A DNA stretch of 5,907 nt from Actinomycetota bacterium (GCA_003157715.1 PMKK01000217.1:6447-12353), one strand, 5' to 3'. Positions 1 through 5,657 are shown, counted from the first letter of the stretch. A program made the numbers and translations. Notes: generated by a model not told the origin, from the letters alone.

Positions 1-456
1 ATGCTGCTCAAGTACCGCGTGCAGGCCAGCGAGCTGCACGAGGGAGTGGCCTTCTTCGGCCGGGCCGGCACGGCCGTCATGAAGAGCTGTCAGCGCCTCG
101 GCATCGATCCGCTGCAGCTCTACGGCACCAACGTCCTCAAGTGCGGCAGCGTGCGCGACGACGACAAAGCCGAGGGTCGCTGCCTCGATTACCTGCGCCG
201 CGAGATCGCCATCGTCGAGCCCAAGCTTATCGTCGCCATGGGCGAGAAGGTGGTCGCGGCCCTTGACCGGCTCGCGCTGCCGACCGCCCGGCCCCTCGAG
301 TTCGCGGTCGGTGAGACCATCGAGTTCACGCCCGGCACCGACGTGCTGGTCACCCCCGACATCGACGCGTCGCTCGACGAGCAGCGCCTCAAGGCAGCCT
401 TCTGGCAGGCCTTCCGCCGCCTCGGCGAGTGGTACGAGGCGATCCCGCCGTACTAG
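1..456 (+). CDS. Family-4-like uracil-DNA glycosylase relative, 5' end outside window
   Basis: Residue numbers count from the first codon of the window. GVAFFGRAG (15-23) matches the GxPFxGxAG segment of Fe-S uracil-DNA glycosylases. TNVLKC (43-48) matches their (T/N)NxxKC motif, C61 in the CLDYLRREI helix is the expected second downstream cluster cysteine, and PKLIVAMGEKV (74-84) is the conserved strand and turn. The other two cluster cysteines normally lie near the N terminus, so the gene most likely begins upstream and the ATG at position 1 is probably internal. Family members excise uracil from DNA. Here the GEAPG water-activating motif expected just before residue 15 is not recognisable, and the C-terminal HPS motif is replaced by TPDIDASLDE (118-127), so glycosylase activity is doubtful. 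The tail FWQAFRRLGEWY...PPY is intact and the stop is TAG at 454-456. Superfamily membership is fairly secure; the function is not. Confidence 0.75.
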   Translation: MLLKYRVQASELHEGVAFFGRAGTAVMKSCQRLGIDPLQLYGTNVLKCGSVRDDDKAEGRCLDYLRREIAIVEPKLIVAMGEKVVAALDRLALPTARPLEFAVGETIEFTPGTDVLVTPDIDASLDEQRLKAAFWQAFRRLGEWYEAIPPY

Positions 457-458
457 GC

Positions 459-576
459 GTGCGACGAAGTCACACATGCCTGAGCGACGATGACGAAGTC
501 GATTATCGGACAGATCCGTGCGACGAAGTCACGTATGCCTGAGCGATGATGACGAAGTCGATCGTGGGACTGACCC
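459..576. repeat. Two tandem 59-bp direct repeats carrying four GACGAAGTC motifs
   Basis: Copies at 459-517 and 518-576 abut exactly and match at 51 of 59 positions by hand alignment. Each copy contains GACGAAGTC twice, at 463, 492, 522 and 551, giving spacings of 29, 30 and 29 bp. GACGAAGTC is a short dyad (GAC-GAA-GTC). The array fills nearly all of the gap between the UDG-like gene and the ribosome binding site of the membrane-protein gene. It could be an operator array, a leader or a dispersed repeat family. I see no protein-coding role; the only open frames are MPER-type peptides of four or five codons without ribosome binding sites. Confidence 0.85.
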
Positions 577-582
577 GGGGAG
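577..582 (+). promoter_or_regulatory. Ribosome binding site for the presenilin-like gene
   Basis: GGGGAG lies seven bases before the ATG at 590. It favours this start over the in-frame GTG at 518, which would add 24 polar residues encoded by the second repeat copy. Confidence 0.6.
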
Positions 583-589
583 CTCGCCG

Positions 590-1363
590 ATGAACGGCCT
601 CAGAACGGTCTCCGTAGCGGTCGCCGCCCTTGTCTTCGTCGCCTTCACGCTGTGGAGCGGCGCGCTGCCGGCGTTTGCCTTTCGAGCCGACGTCATCATC
701 TCCATGGCGCTCGGTGTCGCCCTTGTCGGTGTCATGGTGGGCGCCGTCGTCACGGCGCGACCCGCGACCTCGCAGCTTCTCATGGCGGCCGGTGTCGGGC
801 TCGTCGGGGCGATCCTCGGCAGCGCGCTGGGCGTCGTGCCGGTGGCCGATCTGGGCAAGATCGCCTTCGGCGCGAGTGCCGGCTTCTGGCTCGGGTCGGC
901 GCTCGCCGATCTCACCGACGATCTGCGCGTCATCGTAGGACTGGCGGTGGCGATCGGTGTGCTCGACGCCGCCAGCGTGTTCCTGCCTCAGGGGCCCACG
1001 CACCTGCTGCTCACCAAAGCGCCCCAGACTGTGTCTTACTTCGTGGTGGCGTTTCCGACCATCGGCTACAACGTGCACGACGCCTACTCGGGGCTCGGCA
1101 CGAGCGACGTGATCTTCTTCGGGTTGTTCCTGGCCGCGGCGGTGGGGTACGGGCTGCGCGTGCGCCGTACGCTGGCGGCGATGGTCGCCTCGTTCGTGGT
1201 CACCGTCACGGTGGCGCTCTGGACGCGGGCGCTGCCGGCGCTGCCGGGGCTCTCGCTCGCCTTCCTTGCGGTCAACGCCGACCTGATCGCCCGGCGCTGG
1301 CGCTCGCCGGCCGGCGACGGTCCGCCGGCGACTCCCGGCGACGGTCCGCCTACGTCTCCCTGA
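590..1363 (+). CDS. Polytopic membrane protein, candidate presenilin/SPP-like GxGD aspartyl protease
   Basis: 257 residues, about eight or nine hydrophobic segments: roughly 4-27, 34-55, 62-82, 88-106, 112-132, 145-160, 171-189, 194-211 and 215-232, then a polar tail. Three features recall presenilin/signal-peptide-peptidase proteases. D126 lies in a helix reading VGVLDAASVF style (family: YDxxxV). APQTVSYFVVAFP (144-156) precedes GLGTSD with D173 (family: GLGD at a helix start). LPALP (215-219) before the last segment contains the PAL motif. The Asp-Asp gap of 47 and the Asp-PAL gap of 43 fit my recollection of the family. Deviations are Leu for the Tyr before D126 and GLG-TSD instead of GLGD. 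If correct, it cuts membrane helices; the substrate is unknown. The ATG at 590 was chosen for its upstream GGGGAG. The 3' end overlaps the convergent methyltransferase gene by 14 bp. The membrane assignment is firm; the protease assignment is inference and an uncharacterised transporter-like protein is the alternative. Confidence 0.8.
   Translation: MNGLRTVSVAVAALVFVAFTLWSGALPAFAFRADVIISMALGVALVGVMVGAVVTARPATSQLLMAAGVGLVGAILGSALGVVPVADLGKIAFGASAGFWLGSALADLTDDLRVIVGLAVAIGVLDAASVFLPQGPTHLLLTKAPQTVSYFVVAFPTIGYNVHDAYSGLGTSDVIFFGLFLAAAVGYGLRVRRTLAAMVASFVVTVTVALWTRALPALPGLSLAFLAVNADLIARRWRSPAGDGPPATPGDGPPTSP
1311..1350 (+). repeat. Short tandem repeat encoding a GDGPP-rich C-terminal tail
   Basis: The 16-mer CCGGCGACGGTCCGCC occurs at 1311-1326 and 1335-1350, a 24-bp period that preserves the frame. 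It encodes the duplicated peptide GDGPPATP / GDGPPTSP at residues 242-257 of the membrane protein. This is probably a recent small duplication in an unstructured tail. It ends exactly at the first base of the overlapping convergent stop codon. Confidence 0.75.
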
Positions 1364-2786
1364 CGAACAGGGCCACCGCCTCGATGTGGTGCGTGTGGGG
1401 GAACATGTCGACCGGCGTGACGGCGGTCAGACGATAGCCGATCGTCGCGAGCTGGGCGGCGTTGGCCGCGAGTGTCGCCGGGTTGCACGAGACATAGACG
1501 ATACGCTCCGCGCCGAGCAGCGCCATGCGCTCGACCGCCTTTCTGGCCATGCCGGCGCGCGGCGGGTCGGTGACGACCACCGCCGGCGGGGCGAAGGGGT
1601 GCGTGGCCGGCGTGCGCAGCGACTGATGGGGCTTGCCGTCGGCCTCGATCAGGCGCGCGATGCCGGTGTCGCGGCCGGTCGGCGGGTCGAGTAGCAGCTT
1701 GCGCACGTCGCCGGCCGTGAAGGCGACATCGGCGGCGCCGGCGAGGCGGGCGTTCTCGGTGGCCGCGGCGATCGCCTCGTCCTGGAGCTCGAAGCCGTAG
1801 ACCGGCGCGGCCTGCCGGGCGAGCAGCAGGCTGAGGCTGCCGATGCCGCAGTAGAGGTCGTAGGCGCTTCGTCCGGCCGCGGGCGCGGCGTAGCGCAGGG
1901 CGGTCTCGTAGAGCACGCCGCACATCTCTGAGTTGGTCTGCAGAAAGGCCGGCGCCGGCACGCGCAGGCGCACGCCGGCGAGCGCTTCGTGAAAGTAGGG
2001 CGGCCCGACGATCATGAAGGGCCCTACACCCACCGCGGCGTCGGCGCGCGTCTCGTTGACCGTCACGGCAAACGACGTGTAGGGCTGCTCGGCGGCGACG
2101 CGTGCGGCCAGCTCGCGCTCCTCGGGGAAGCGCTCGGTGACGAACAAATTGAGCAGCAGCTCGCCGCTTGCCAGGCCGCGGCGCACGACCAGGTGGCGCA
2201 GCAGACCGGTGTGGGCCGCCGAGGAGTAGACGGGCAGCTCGAGGGCGCGGCAGGCGGACAGGACCGCCTGCCGCGCCCTCGATATCTCGAGCGGCGCGAG
2301 ATGGCAGTCGGGCACGTCGACGACTTCGCGCCACGAGCCGCGGCGGTGCATCCCCAGGACCGGTTCGCCGCCGTCGAGCCCGAACGAGTACTCCATTTTG
2401 TTGCGGTAGCGCCAGGGGTCGGCCATGCCGGCGATCGGCTCCACGGTCACGTGGTCGAGACCGCCGATGTGAGCCAGGGCCTCGACCACCTGACGATGCT
2501 TGAACTCGAGCTGGCCCGCGTAATCGAAGGTCTGCCACTCGCAGCCGCCGGCGTCGGGCGCGTGATCGCAGCGAAACGGCGTGCGGCGCGGCGAGGGCGC
2601 GACCAGCGAGACGAGCCGCGCTTCGGCGAAGCCGGACTTGCGGCGCGTCACCTCGACGACGGCAAGGTCGCCGGGCAGCGCCCCGCGCACGAACACGACG
2701 AAGCCGTCGACGCGGCCGATCCCCTGGCCGCCGTAGGCCAGGGTGTCGATGGCAAGCTCGAGGGTGTCGCCGGGCTGCGGAGGCAT
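1350..2786 (-). CDS. rlmD: TrmA/RlmD-family RNA (uracil-C5) methyltransferase
   Basis: 478 residues. The enzyme transfers a methyl group from S-adenosylmethionine to C5 of a uridine, usually in 23S rRNA, in the cytosol. Domains in order: N-terminal TRAM RNA-binding domain (about 1-62, with GGQGIGRVDGFVVFV); Fe-S region (C73, C82 in GGCEWQ, C161); FLQTN (281-285); SAM-binding DLYCGIGSL (310-318); DPPRAGM (407-413); catalytic nucleophile C434 in YVSCNPATL; general-base E469 in HHIEAVALF. Two oddities: the usual CGGC motif reads AGGC, so one cluster cysteine is missing, and there is an extra stretch at about 368-400 before DPPR. The start is the ATG complementary to 2784-2786, where TRAM homology begins; the 41 upstream in-frame codons are Arg-rich and unlike the family. 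No Shine-Dalgarno is visible. The family is certain, but the exact target uridine (RlmD, RlmC, RlmCD or TrmA type) cannot be read from sequence, so the symbol is provisional. Confidence 0.93.
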   Translation of the reverse strand: MPPQPGDTLELAIDTLAYGGQGIGRVDGFVVFVRGALPGDLAVVEVTRRKSGFAEARLVSLVAPSPRRTPFRCDHAPDAGGCEWQTFDYAGQLEFKHRQVVEALAHIGGLDHVTVEPIAGMADPWRYRNKMEYSFGLDGGEPVLGMHRRGSWREVVDVPDCHLAPLEISRARQAVLSACRALELPVYSSAAHTGLLRHLVVRRGLASGELLLNLFVTERFPEERELAARVAAEQPYTSFAVTVNETRADAAVGVGPFMIVGPPYFHEALAGVRLRVPAPAFLQTNSEMCGVLYETALRYAAPAAGRSAYDLYCGIGSLSLLLARQAAPVYGFELQDEAIAAATENARLAGAADVAFTAGDVRKLLLDPPTGRDTGIARLIEADGKPHQSLRTPATHPFAPPAVVVTDPPRAGMARKAVERMALLGAERIVYVSCNPATLAANAAQLATIGYRLTAVTPVDMFPHTHHIEAVALFVRET

Positions 2787-2793
2787 GGCGGCC

Positions 2794-2825
2794 AGTGTAC
2801 CGCACCTGAGCGGTGTGATTGTCCA
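2794..2825 (-). promoter_or_regulatory. Candidate leaderless promoter of the methyltransferase gene
   Basis: On the minus strand TACACT (complement of 2794-2799) fits a TANNNT -10 box and ends seven bases before the ATG, so transcription would begin at or next to the start codon. This agrees with the lack of a Shine-Dalgarno. TGGACA (complement of 2820-2825) resembles a -35 box, but the 20-base spacer is long. An ACCGC/GCGGT inverted repeat (2799-2803, 2810-2814) lies between them and might be an operator. Confidence 0.4.
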
Positions 2826-2867
2826 CCCGTCACGGCCGCGCTCCCTCACGATTTCGCGCCGACGGTC

Positions 2868-2876
2868 TGGTAGAGT
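2868..2876 (+). promoter_or_regulatory. Candidate extended -10 promoter of the peptidase gene
   Basis: TGGTAGAGT combines a TGn extension with a TANNNT hexamer (2871-2876). No convincing -35 box lies 16-19 bases upstream, which is acceptable for an extended -10. Use of this site would give a leader of about 75 bases before the GTG at 2958. It is divergent from the methyltransferase promoter, about 70 bp away. Confidence 0.35.
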
Positions 2877-2911
2877 GCCGCCACGGGCAGAAACCGGTAA
2901 ACCAGGCACGA

Positions 2912-2932
2912 GCCGTCCGTTCTACGTACGGC
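2912..2932 (+). other. Hairpin in the leader just upstream of the peptidase ribosome binding site
   Basis: GCCGTCCGT (2912-2920) pairs with ACGTACGGC (2924-2932) in a nine-base stem with one mismatch and a TCT loop. It ends 11 bases before the AAGGAG site. No T-run follows, so it is not an obvious terminator. It may affect translation or mRNA stability. I do not recognise a known riboswitch in 2877-2957. Confidence 0.5.
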
Positions 2933-2943
2933 CCACCTCTTTC

Positions 2944-2949
2944 AAGGAG
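2944..2949 (+). promoter_or_regulatory. Strong ribosome binding site fixing a GTG start
   Basis: AAGGAG lies eight bases before the GTG at 2958. It decides this non-ATG start for the peptidase; no ATG in this frame fits the N terminus better. Confidence 0.85.
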
Positions 2950-2957
2950 ACACGCGC

Positions 2958-4460
2958 GTGGCAACGTTCGATCTCGCCGAGTACCGGCGCCGAGCCGAAG
3001 AGTTCACCGGCGCCCTCGACCTCGAGGCCTATCAGCACTACGCCGGGCTCAAAGAAGACTGCGACTTCACCGCCGTCTACGACCGCTACCCCGAACTGTT
3101 CACGCTCGACTCGGTACGCTCGCTGCGGCGGCTCTACGACTCCGCCACCGGCGACGACGACCGCCGCCGCCTTTCGTTTCTGCTCAACCTCGGCATCGAG
3201 GGGTTCCTGGGCAACGAGACCAAAGAGATCTCCGACGAGATCGCCAACACCGAGTCGCGTGCCAAGATCGCAGTCGACGACGAGCAGATCGGCTTTCGCT
3301 ACTCGAGCGTCGTGCTGGCCAACGAACCCGACAGGGCGCGGCGGCGGCGCATCAGCGACGCCCGTCTCGAACTCACCAGCACCGTCCTGAACCCGCTCTA
3401 CGAACAGACTTGGCGGCGCCAGCACGAGCTGGTCGGCGAGCTTGGCTATCCCACGTACTCCGAACTCTTCTCAGAGGTGCGCGCCGTCGACTTCGGCATG
3501 CTGCGCGGCGCCACGCAGGCGTTCCTGCAAGCCACCGAAGGGCTCTACCAGCGCACCCTCGACAAAGTGGCGCGCGCCCGGCTCGGCCTCTCGCGCGAAG
3601 AGCTCGAGTACTCCGACCTGCCCTTCCTGGTGCGGGCTCCCGACTACGACCACATCTTCGCGAGCTCACGCTTGCTGCCTACCTTCGATCGCACGCTTCA
3701 GGGTCTCGGCATCTCGCTCGCCGAGCAGCCCAACGTGCACGTCGACGCCGAAGTGCGCGAGCTCAAGTCGCCCCGCGCCTTCTGCGCGCCGGTGCGCATC
3801 CCCGACGAGATCTACCTGGTCGTCATGCCCAAGGGCGGGCAAGACGACTTTCAGGCGCTGCTCCACGAAGGCGGTCACACCGAGCACTTTGCCCACACAA
3901 GGCCCGACCTGCCCTTCGAGTACCGCTTCCTCGGCGACAACGCGGTCACCGAGGGCTTCGCCTTCGTGTTCGACCATCTCACCCTCAATCCCCGCTGGCT
4001 CGACACCTACCTCGACTACGCCGATTCACTCGAGTACCTCACCTTCGCCAACCTGGTCGAGCTCTACTTTCTGCGTCGCTACGCCGGCAAGCTGGCCTAC
4101 GAGACCGAGTTCCATGTGCAGACAGGCCCGCTCGACGGCATGGCCGAGCGCTACCACGCGCTGCTCAGCCAGGCCGTCCAGATCGACGTGCCGGCGGCCA
4201 GCTATCTGGTCGACATCGACGACGGTTTCTACGTTTCGAACTACCTGCGGGCCTGGATGCTCGAAGGGGCGTTGCGCATGCTCCTGCAAGACAACTACGG
4301 CATGGAGTGGTTCCTCAACCCAGACGCCGGCGAATGGCTCAAGAAGCTCTGGTCGACGGGGCAGATGTACTCGGCCGATCAGCTCCTGCTCAAGAACGGT
4401 GGCGGCCGGCTCGACACGCGGCCGCTCGAACTGCACCTCGAGCGGGCGCTGGGTCGTTAA
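2958..4460 (+). CDS. M3-like zinc metallopeptidase (HEGGH), oligopeptidase type
   Basis: 500 residues, no signal peptide or membrane helix, so probably cytosolic. H303-E304-G-G-H307 fits the HExGH zinc motif of family M3 (thimet oligopeptidase/PepF clan). E332 in the helix TEGFAFVFDH, 25 residues after H307, is the probable third zinc ligand, making this a gluzincin. The helix-rich N-terminal half (about 1-290) would form the substrate-channel cap. YVSNYLRAWMLEGALR (425-440) corresponds to the C-terminal Tyr-rich helix that contributes transition-state residues in M3 enzymes. The likely role is hydrolysis of short peptides. At 500 residues it is shorter than typical M3 enzymes (about 560-700), but it has a well-formed start (GTG with AAGGAG), an intact active site and a normal TAA stop, so it looks functional. 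It is monocistronic, with the next gene convergent. M32 carboxypeptidase or an unassigned related gluzincin family is the alternative. Confidence 0.88.
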   Translation: MATFDLAEYRRRAEEFTGALDLEAYQHYAGLKEDCDFTAVYDRYPELFTLDSVRSLRRLYDSATGDDDRRRLSFLLNLGIEGFLGNETKEISDEIANTESRAKIAVDDEQIGFRYSSVVLANEPDRARRRRISDARLELTSTVLNPLYEQTWRRQHELVGELGYPTYSELFSEVRAVDFGMLRGATQAFLQATEGLYQRTLDKVARARLGLSREELEYSDLPFLVRAPDYDHIFASSRLLPTFDRTLQGLGISLAEQPNVHVDAEVRELKSPRAFCAPVRIPDEIYLVVMPKGGQDDFQALLHEGGHTEHFAHTRPDLPFEYRFLGDNAVTEGFAFVFDHLTLNPRWLDTYLDYADSLEYLTFANLVELYFLRRYAGKLAYETEFHVQTGPLDGMAERYHALLSQAVQIDVPAASYLVDIDDGFYVSNYLRAWMLEGALRMLLQDNYGMEWFLNPDAGEWLKKLWSTGQMYSADQLLLKNGGGRLDTRPLELHLERALGR

Positions 4461-4485
4461 GCCGAGCGAGCACGCGGTGCTCGGC
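4461..4485. terminator. GC-rich hairpin after the peptidase stop, possible terminator
   Basis: Two alternative stems: CGAGCAC/GTGCTCG (4467-4473 with 4477-4483, loop GCG), or GCCGAGC/GCTCGGC (4461-4467 with 4479-4485). It begins directly after the TAA. There is no T-tract, so intrinsic termination of the classic type is not assured. It lies between convergent genes. Confidence 0.45.
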
Positions 4486-4535
4486 GAAGTCCTGACGTTA
4501 CTCGATGCGTGCGTCTACCGAGCGGTGACTTCAGG
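4486..4535. repeat. Second inverted repeat in the convergent spacer
   Basis: GAAGTC (4486-4491) is complementary to GACTTC (4527-4532), and CTCG (4501-4504) to CGAG (4519-4522) inside it. Alternatively CCTGA (4491-4495) pairs with TCAGG (4531-4535). It overlaps the YjbQ-family stop codon (4531-4533). It could end transcription from the minus-strand unit, but the stems are short and the loop is large. Confidence 0.25.
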
Positions 4536-4935
4536 AGCGCGGTCCCGCCAGCGGCTGCACCAGCAGACGTCGCTGCCGGGGACCGTCGAACTCGGCAAAG
4601 TAGATCCCCTGCCAGGTGCCCAGCGCCAGGTGTCCGCCCTCGACCGGTACGGTGACGCTGCCGCCCACCAGCGACGCCTTCACGTGGGCGTCCGAGTTGC
4701 CCTCGAGGTGGGCGAACGGCAGATCGACCGGCACCAGACGCTCCAGGGCCATCGCGATGTCGCGCCGCACCGTGGGGTCGGCGTTCTCGTTCACGGTCAC
4801 GCCGGCCGTCGTGTGCGGGCAGTAGACCAGCACGGCTCCTTCGCTCAAGCCGCTGGCGGCGAGCGCTTTCTCTATCAGCGGCGTGACCTCGAGCAGCGTC
4901 ACGCGGTCGTGGGTCGAAAGCGAGAGCGAGATCAT
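4531..4935 (-). CDS. YjbQ/UPF0047-family protein (secondary thiamine-phosphate synthase family)
   Basis: 134 residues, the usual family length, as a single small domain. Signature features in order: YCPHTTAGVTVNENADPTV (38-56, with H41, E50 and D53), H76 in the PFAHLEGNSDAHVKASL segment with H84 (73-89), then GHLALGTWQGIYFAEFDGPR (101-120). E. coli YjbQ has been reported to have weak thiamine-phosphate synthase activity, but the physiological role of the family is not settled; the protein is a small compact trimer with conserved histidines. The ATG complementary to 4933-4935 is chosen because GGAGGT lies seven bases upstream and the family N terminus starts there. It follows the PHP gene after 19 bases, so the two are probably co-transcribed. 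Family assignment is secure; the reaction is not. Confidence 0.93.
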   Translation of the reverse strand: MISLSLSTHDRVTLLEVTPLIEKALAASGLSEGAVLVYCPHTTAGVTVNENADPTVRRDIAMALERLVPVDLPFAHLEGNSDAHVKASLVGGSVTVPVEGGHLALGTWQGIYFAEFDGPRQRRLLVQPLAGPRS

Positions 4936-4942
4936 GTCGCCA

Positions 4943-4948
4943 ACCTCC
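4943..4948 (-). promoter_or_regulatory. Ribosome binding site of the YjbQ-family gene
   Basis: GGAGGT on the minus strand, seven bases before the ATG. It fixes the start and lies in the 19-base gap after the PHP stop codon, showing a separate initiation within a two-gene message. Confidence 0.8.
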
Positions 4949-4954
4949 GTCGCA

Positions 4955-5629
4955 TCAGCGTCTGAACAGGTCGAACAGGTGGCCGACTCGCCGGCCGGCG
5001 CCCCGCGGCGCCTCGGGCGCCACGGGCGCCACCGCGCCGGCCTTGATGGCCGCCACGACATCGGCGGTCGAATCCACGCCACCGTCGATCTCGGTCGTGC
5101 AGACGCCTATGCGGTCACTCGCGTGGGCGTCGCTGCCGCCGGTCGCCGGCAAGCCCAGGGTGTGGGCAAGTCGCTCGGCCGTCTCGACGTAGTTCGCGCC
5201 GGTCCAGTTGCCGTTCCATACCTCGACGGCATCGATCAGCGGGGCGACCTGGTGAGCGAGCGCCGGGTAGTAGGTCGAGCGGCTGAGGCCGCCGCCGGCG
5301 GCCGGATGCGCCCAGACGATGGCGGCGCCGGCGGCGATCGTGCCGACTCGCGGCACGGCCTGGACGTCGCTGAACGAGGCGAGGTAGTCGAGGTCGGGCG
5401 AATAGACGACGAAGTCGCCCCACAGGGTCGAGATCTCGACGCCGTGCACGAGGACCGTGCCGACCTCGGCCAGGGGGCCTTCGAGGCGGCGGTTGTCGCT
5501 GACATCGCCGTGGTTTGTGAGGGCGATGGCGGCGATGTGCTGCTCCCGGCAGCACGCGATGAGGTCGCGGTAAGCGATAGACGAGCAGTTTGAGGCGGGA
5601 TACGTGTGAACGTGCAGGTCGACTCTCAT
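4955..5629 (-). CDS. PHP-domain metal-dependent phosphoesterase
   Basis: 224 residues, essentially one PHP domain (polymerase and histidinol phosphatase fold, a TIM-like barrel holding a metal cluster). Metal-site motifs are visible in order: DLHVHT (4-9; H6, H8), LTNHGD (37-42; H40), E65 in HGVEIST, H108 in WAHPAAG, and GGSDAH (164-169; D167, H169). The complete set indicates a catalytically competent enzyme. TNHGD replaces the more common TDHD, a variant seen in some PHP subfamilies. Relatives remove phosphate from small molecules or nucleotides; the substrate cannot be read here. The tail after about 200 is Pro/Ala/Arg-rich. The ATG complementary to 5627-5629 is chosen because the MRVDLHVHT start is classic for PHP proteins. 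It has no Shine-Dalgarno and a TATACT box eight bases upstream. It is the first gene of a unit with the YjbQ-family gene, 19 bases apart. Confidence 0.9.
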   Translation of the reverse strand: MRVDLHVHTYPASNCSSIAYRDLIACCREQHIAAIALTNHGDVSDNRRLEGPLAEVGTVLVHGVEISTLWGDFVVYSPDLDYLASFSDVQAVPRVGTIAAGAAIVWAHPAAGGGLSRSTYYPALAHQVAPLIDAVEVWNGNWTGANYVETAERLAHTLGLPATGGSDAHASDRIGVCTTEIDGGVDSTADVVAAIKAGAVAPVAPEAPRGAGRRVGHLFDLFRR

Positions 5630-5637
5630 CAGGGGCG

Positions 5638-5645
5638 AGTATACA
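5638..5645. promoter_or_regulatory. Shared, quasi-palindromic -10 element driving both flanking genes
   Basis: AGTATACA lies in the 28-bp gap between divergent start codons. On the minus strand TATACT (5638-5643) ends eight bases before the PHP ATG, fitting a near-leaderless message. On the plus strand TATACA (5640-5645) ends 12 bases before the DUF4388 ATG. The core GTATAC (5639-5644) is a perfect palindrome within GAGT...ACTC. No good -35 box is seen on either side at 17-base spacing. Both genes lack a Shine-Dalgarno, which supports short or absent leaders. Confidence 0.5.
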
Positions 5646-5657
5646 CTCGGGTCATCC

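Noticed and set aside
476..549. Tiny open frames MPERR (476-493) and MPER (535-549) in the repeats as regulatory leader peptides
   Set aside because: Neither has a ribosome binding site, and their likeness follows simply from the repeat.
459..576. Possible CRISPR-like array from four GACGAAGTC motifs at 29-30 bp intervals
   Set aside because: The repeated unit is only nine bases, and the sequences between motifs are themselves repeated in alternate positions, so there are no unique spacers. There is no cas gene in the window.
518..589. Alternative GTG start giving the membrane protein 24 extra residues
   Set aside because: The added residues are polar and encoded by the second repeat copy, there is no Shine-Dalgarno before 518, and the ATG at 590 has GGGGAG at good spacing.
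1084..2826. Long minus-strand open frame overlapping the methyltransferase gene in another frame
   Set aside because: Its product is Arg/Ala/Pro-rich without family motifs and lies over two well-supported genes; it is an effect of high GC.
2877..2957. Known riboswitch class in the peptidase leader
   Set aside because: I could not match the leader to any conserved riboswitch core; only a simple hairpin is supported.
2819..4495. Long plus-strand open frames in other frames across the M3-like peptidase
   Set aside because: Arg- or Ser/Thr-rich low-complexity products with no domains, whereas the 2958 frame has HEGGH, a good start and family-like sequence throughout.
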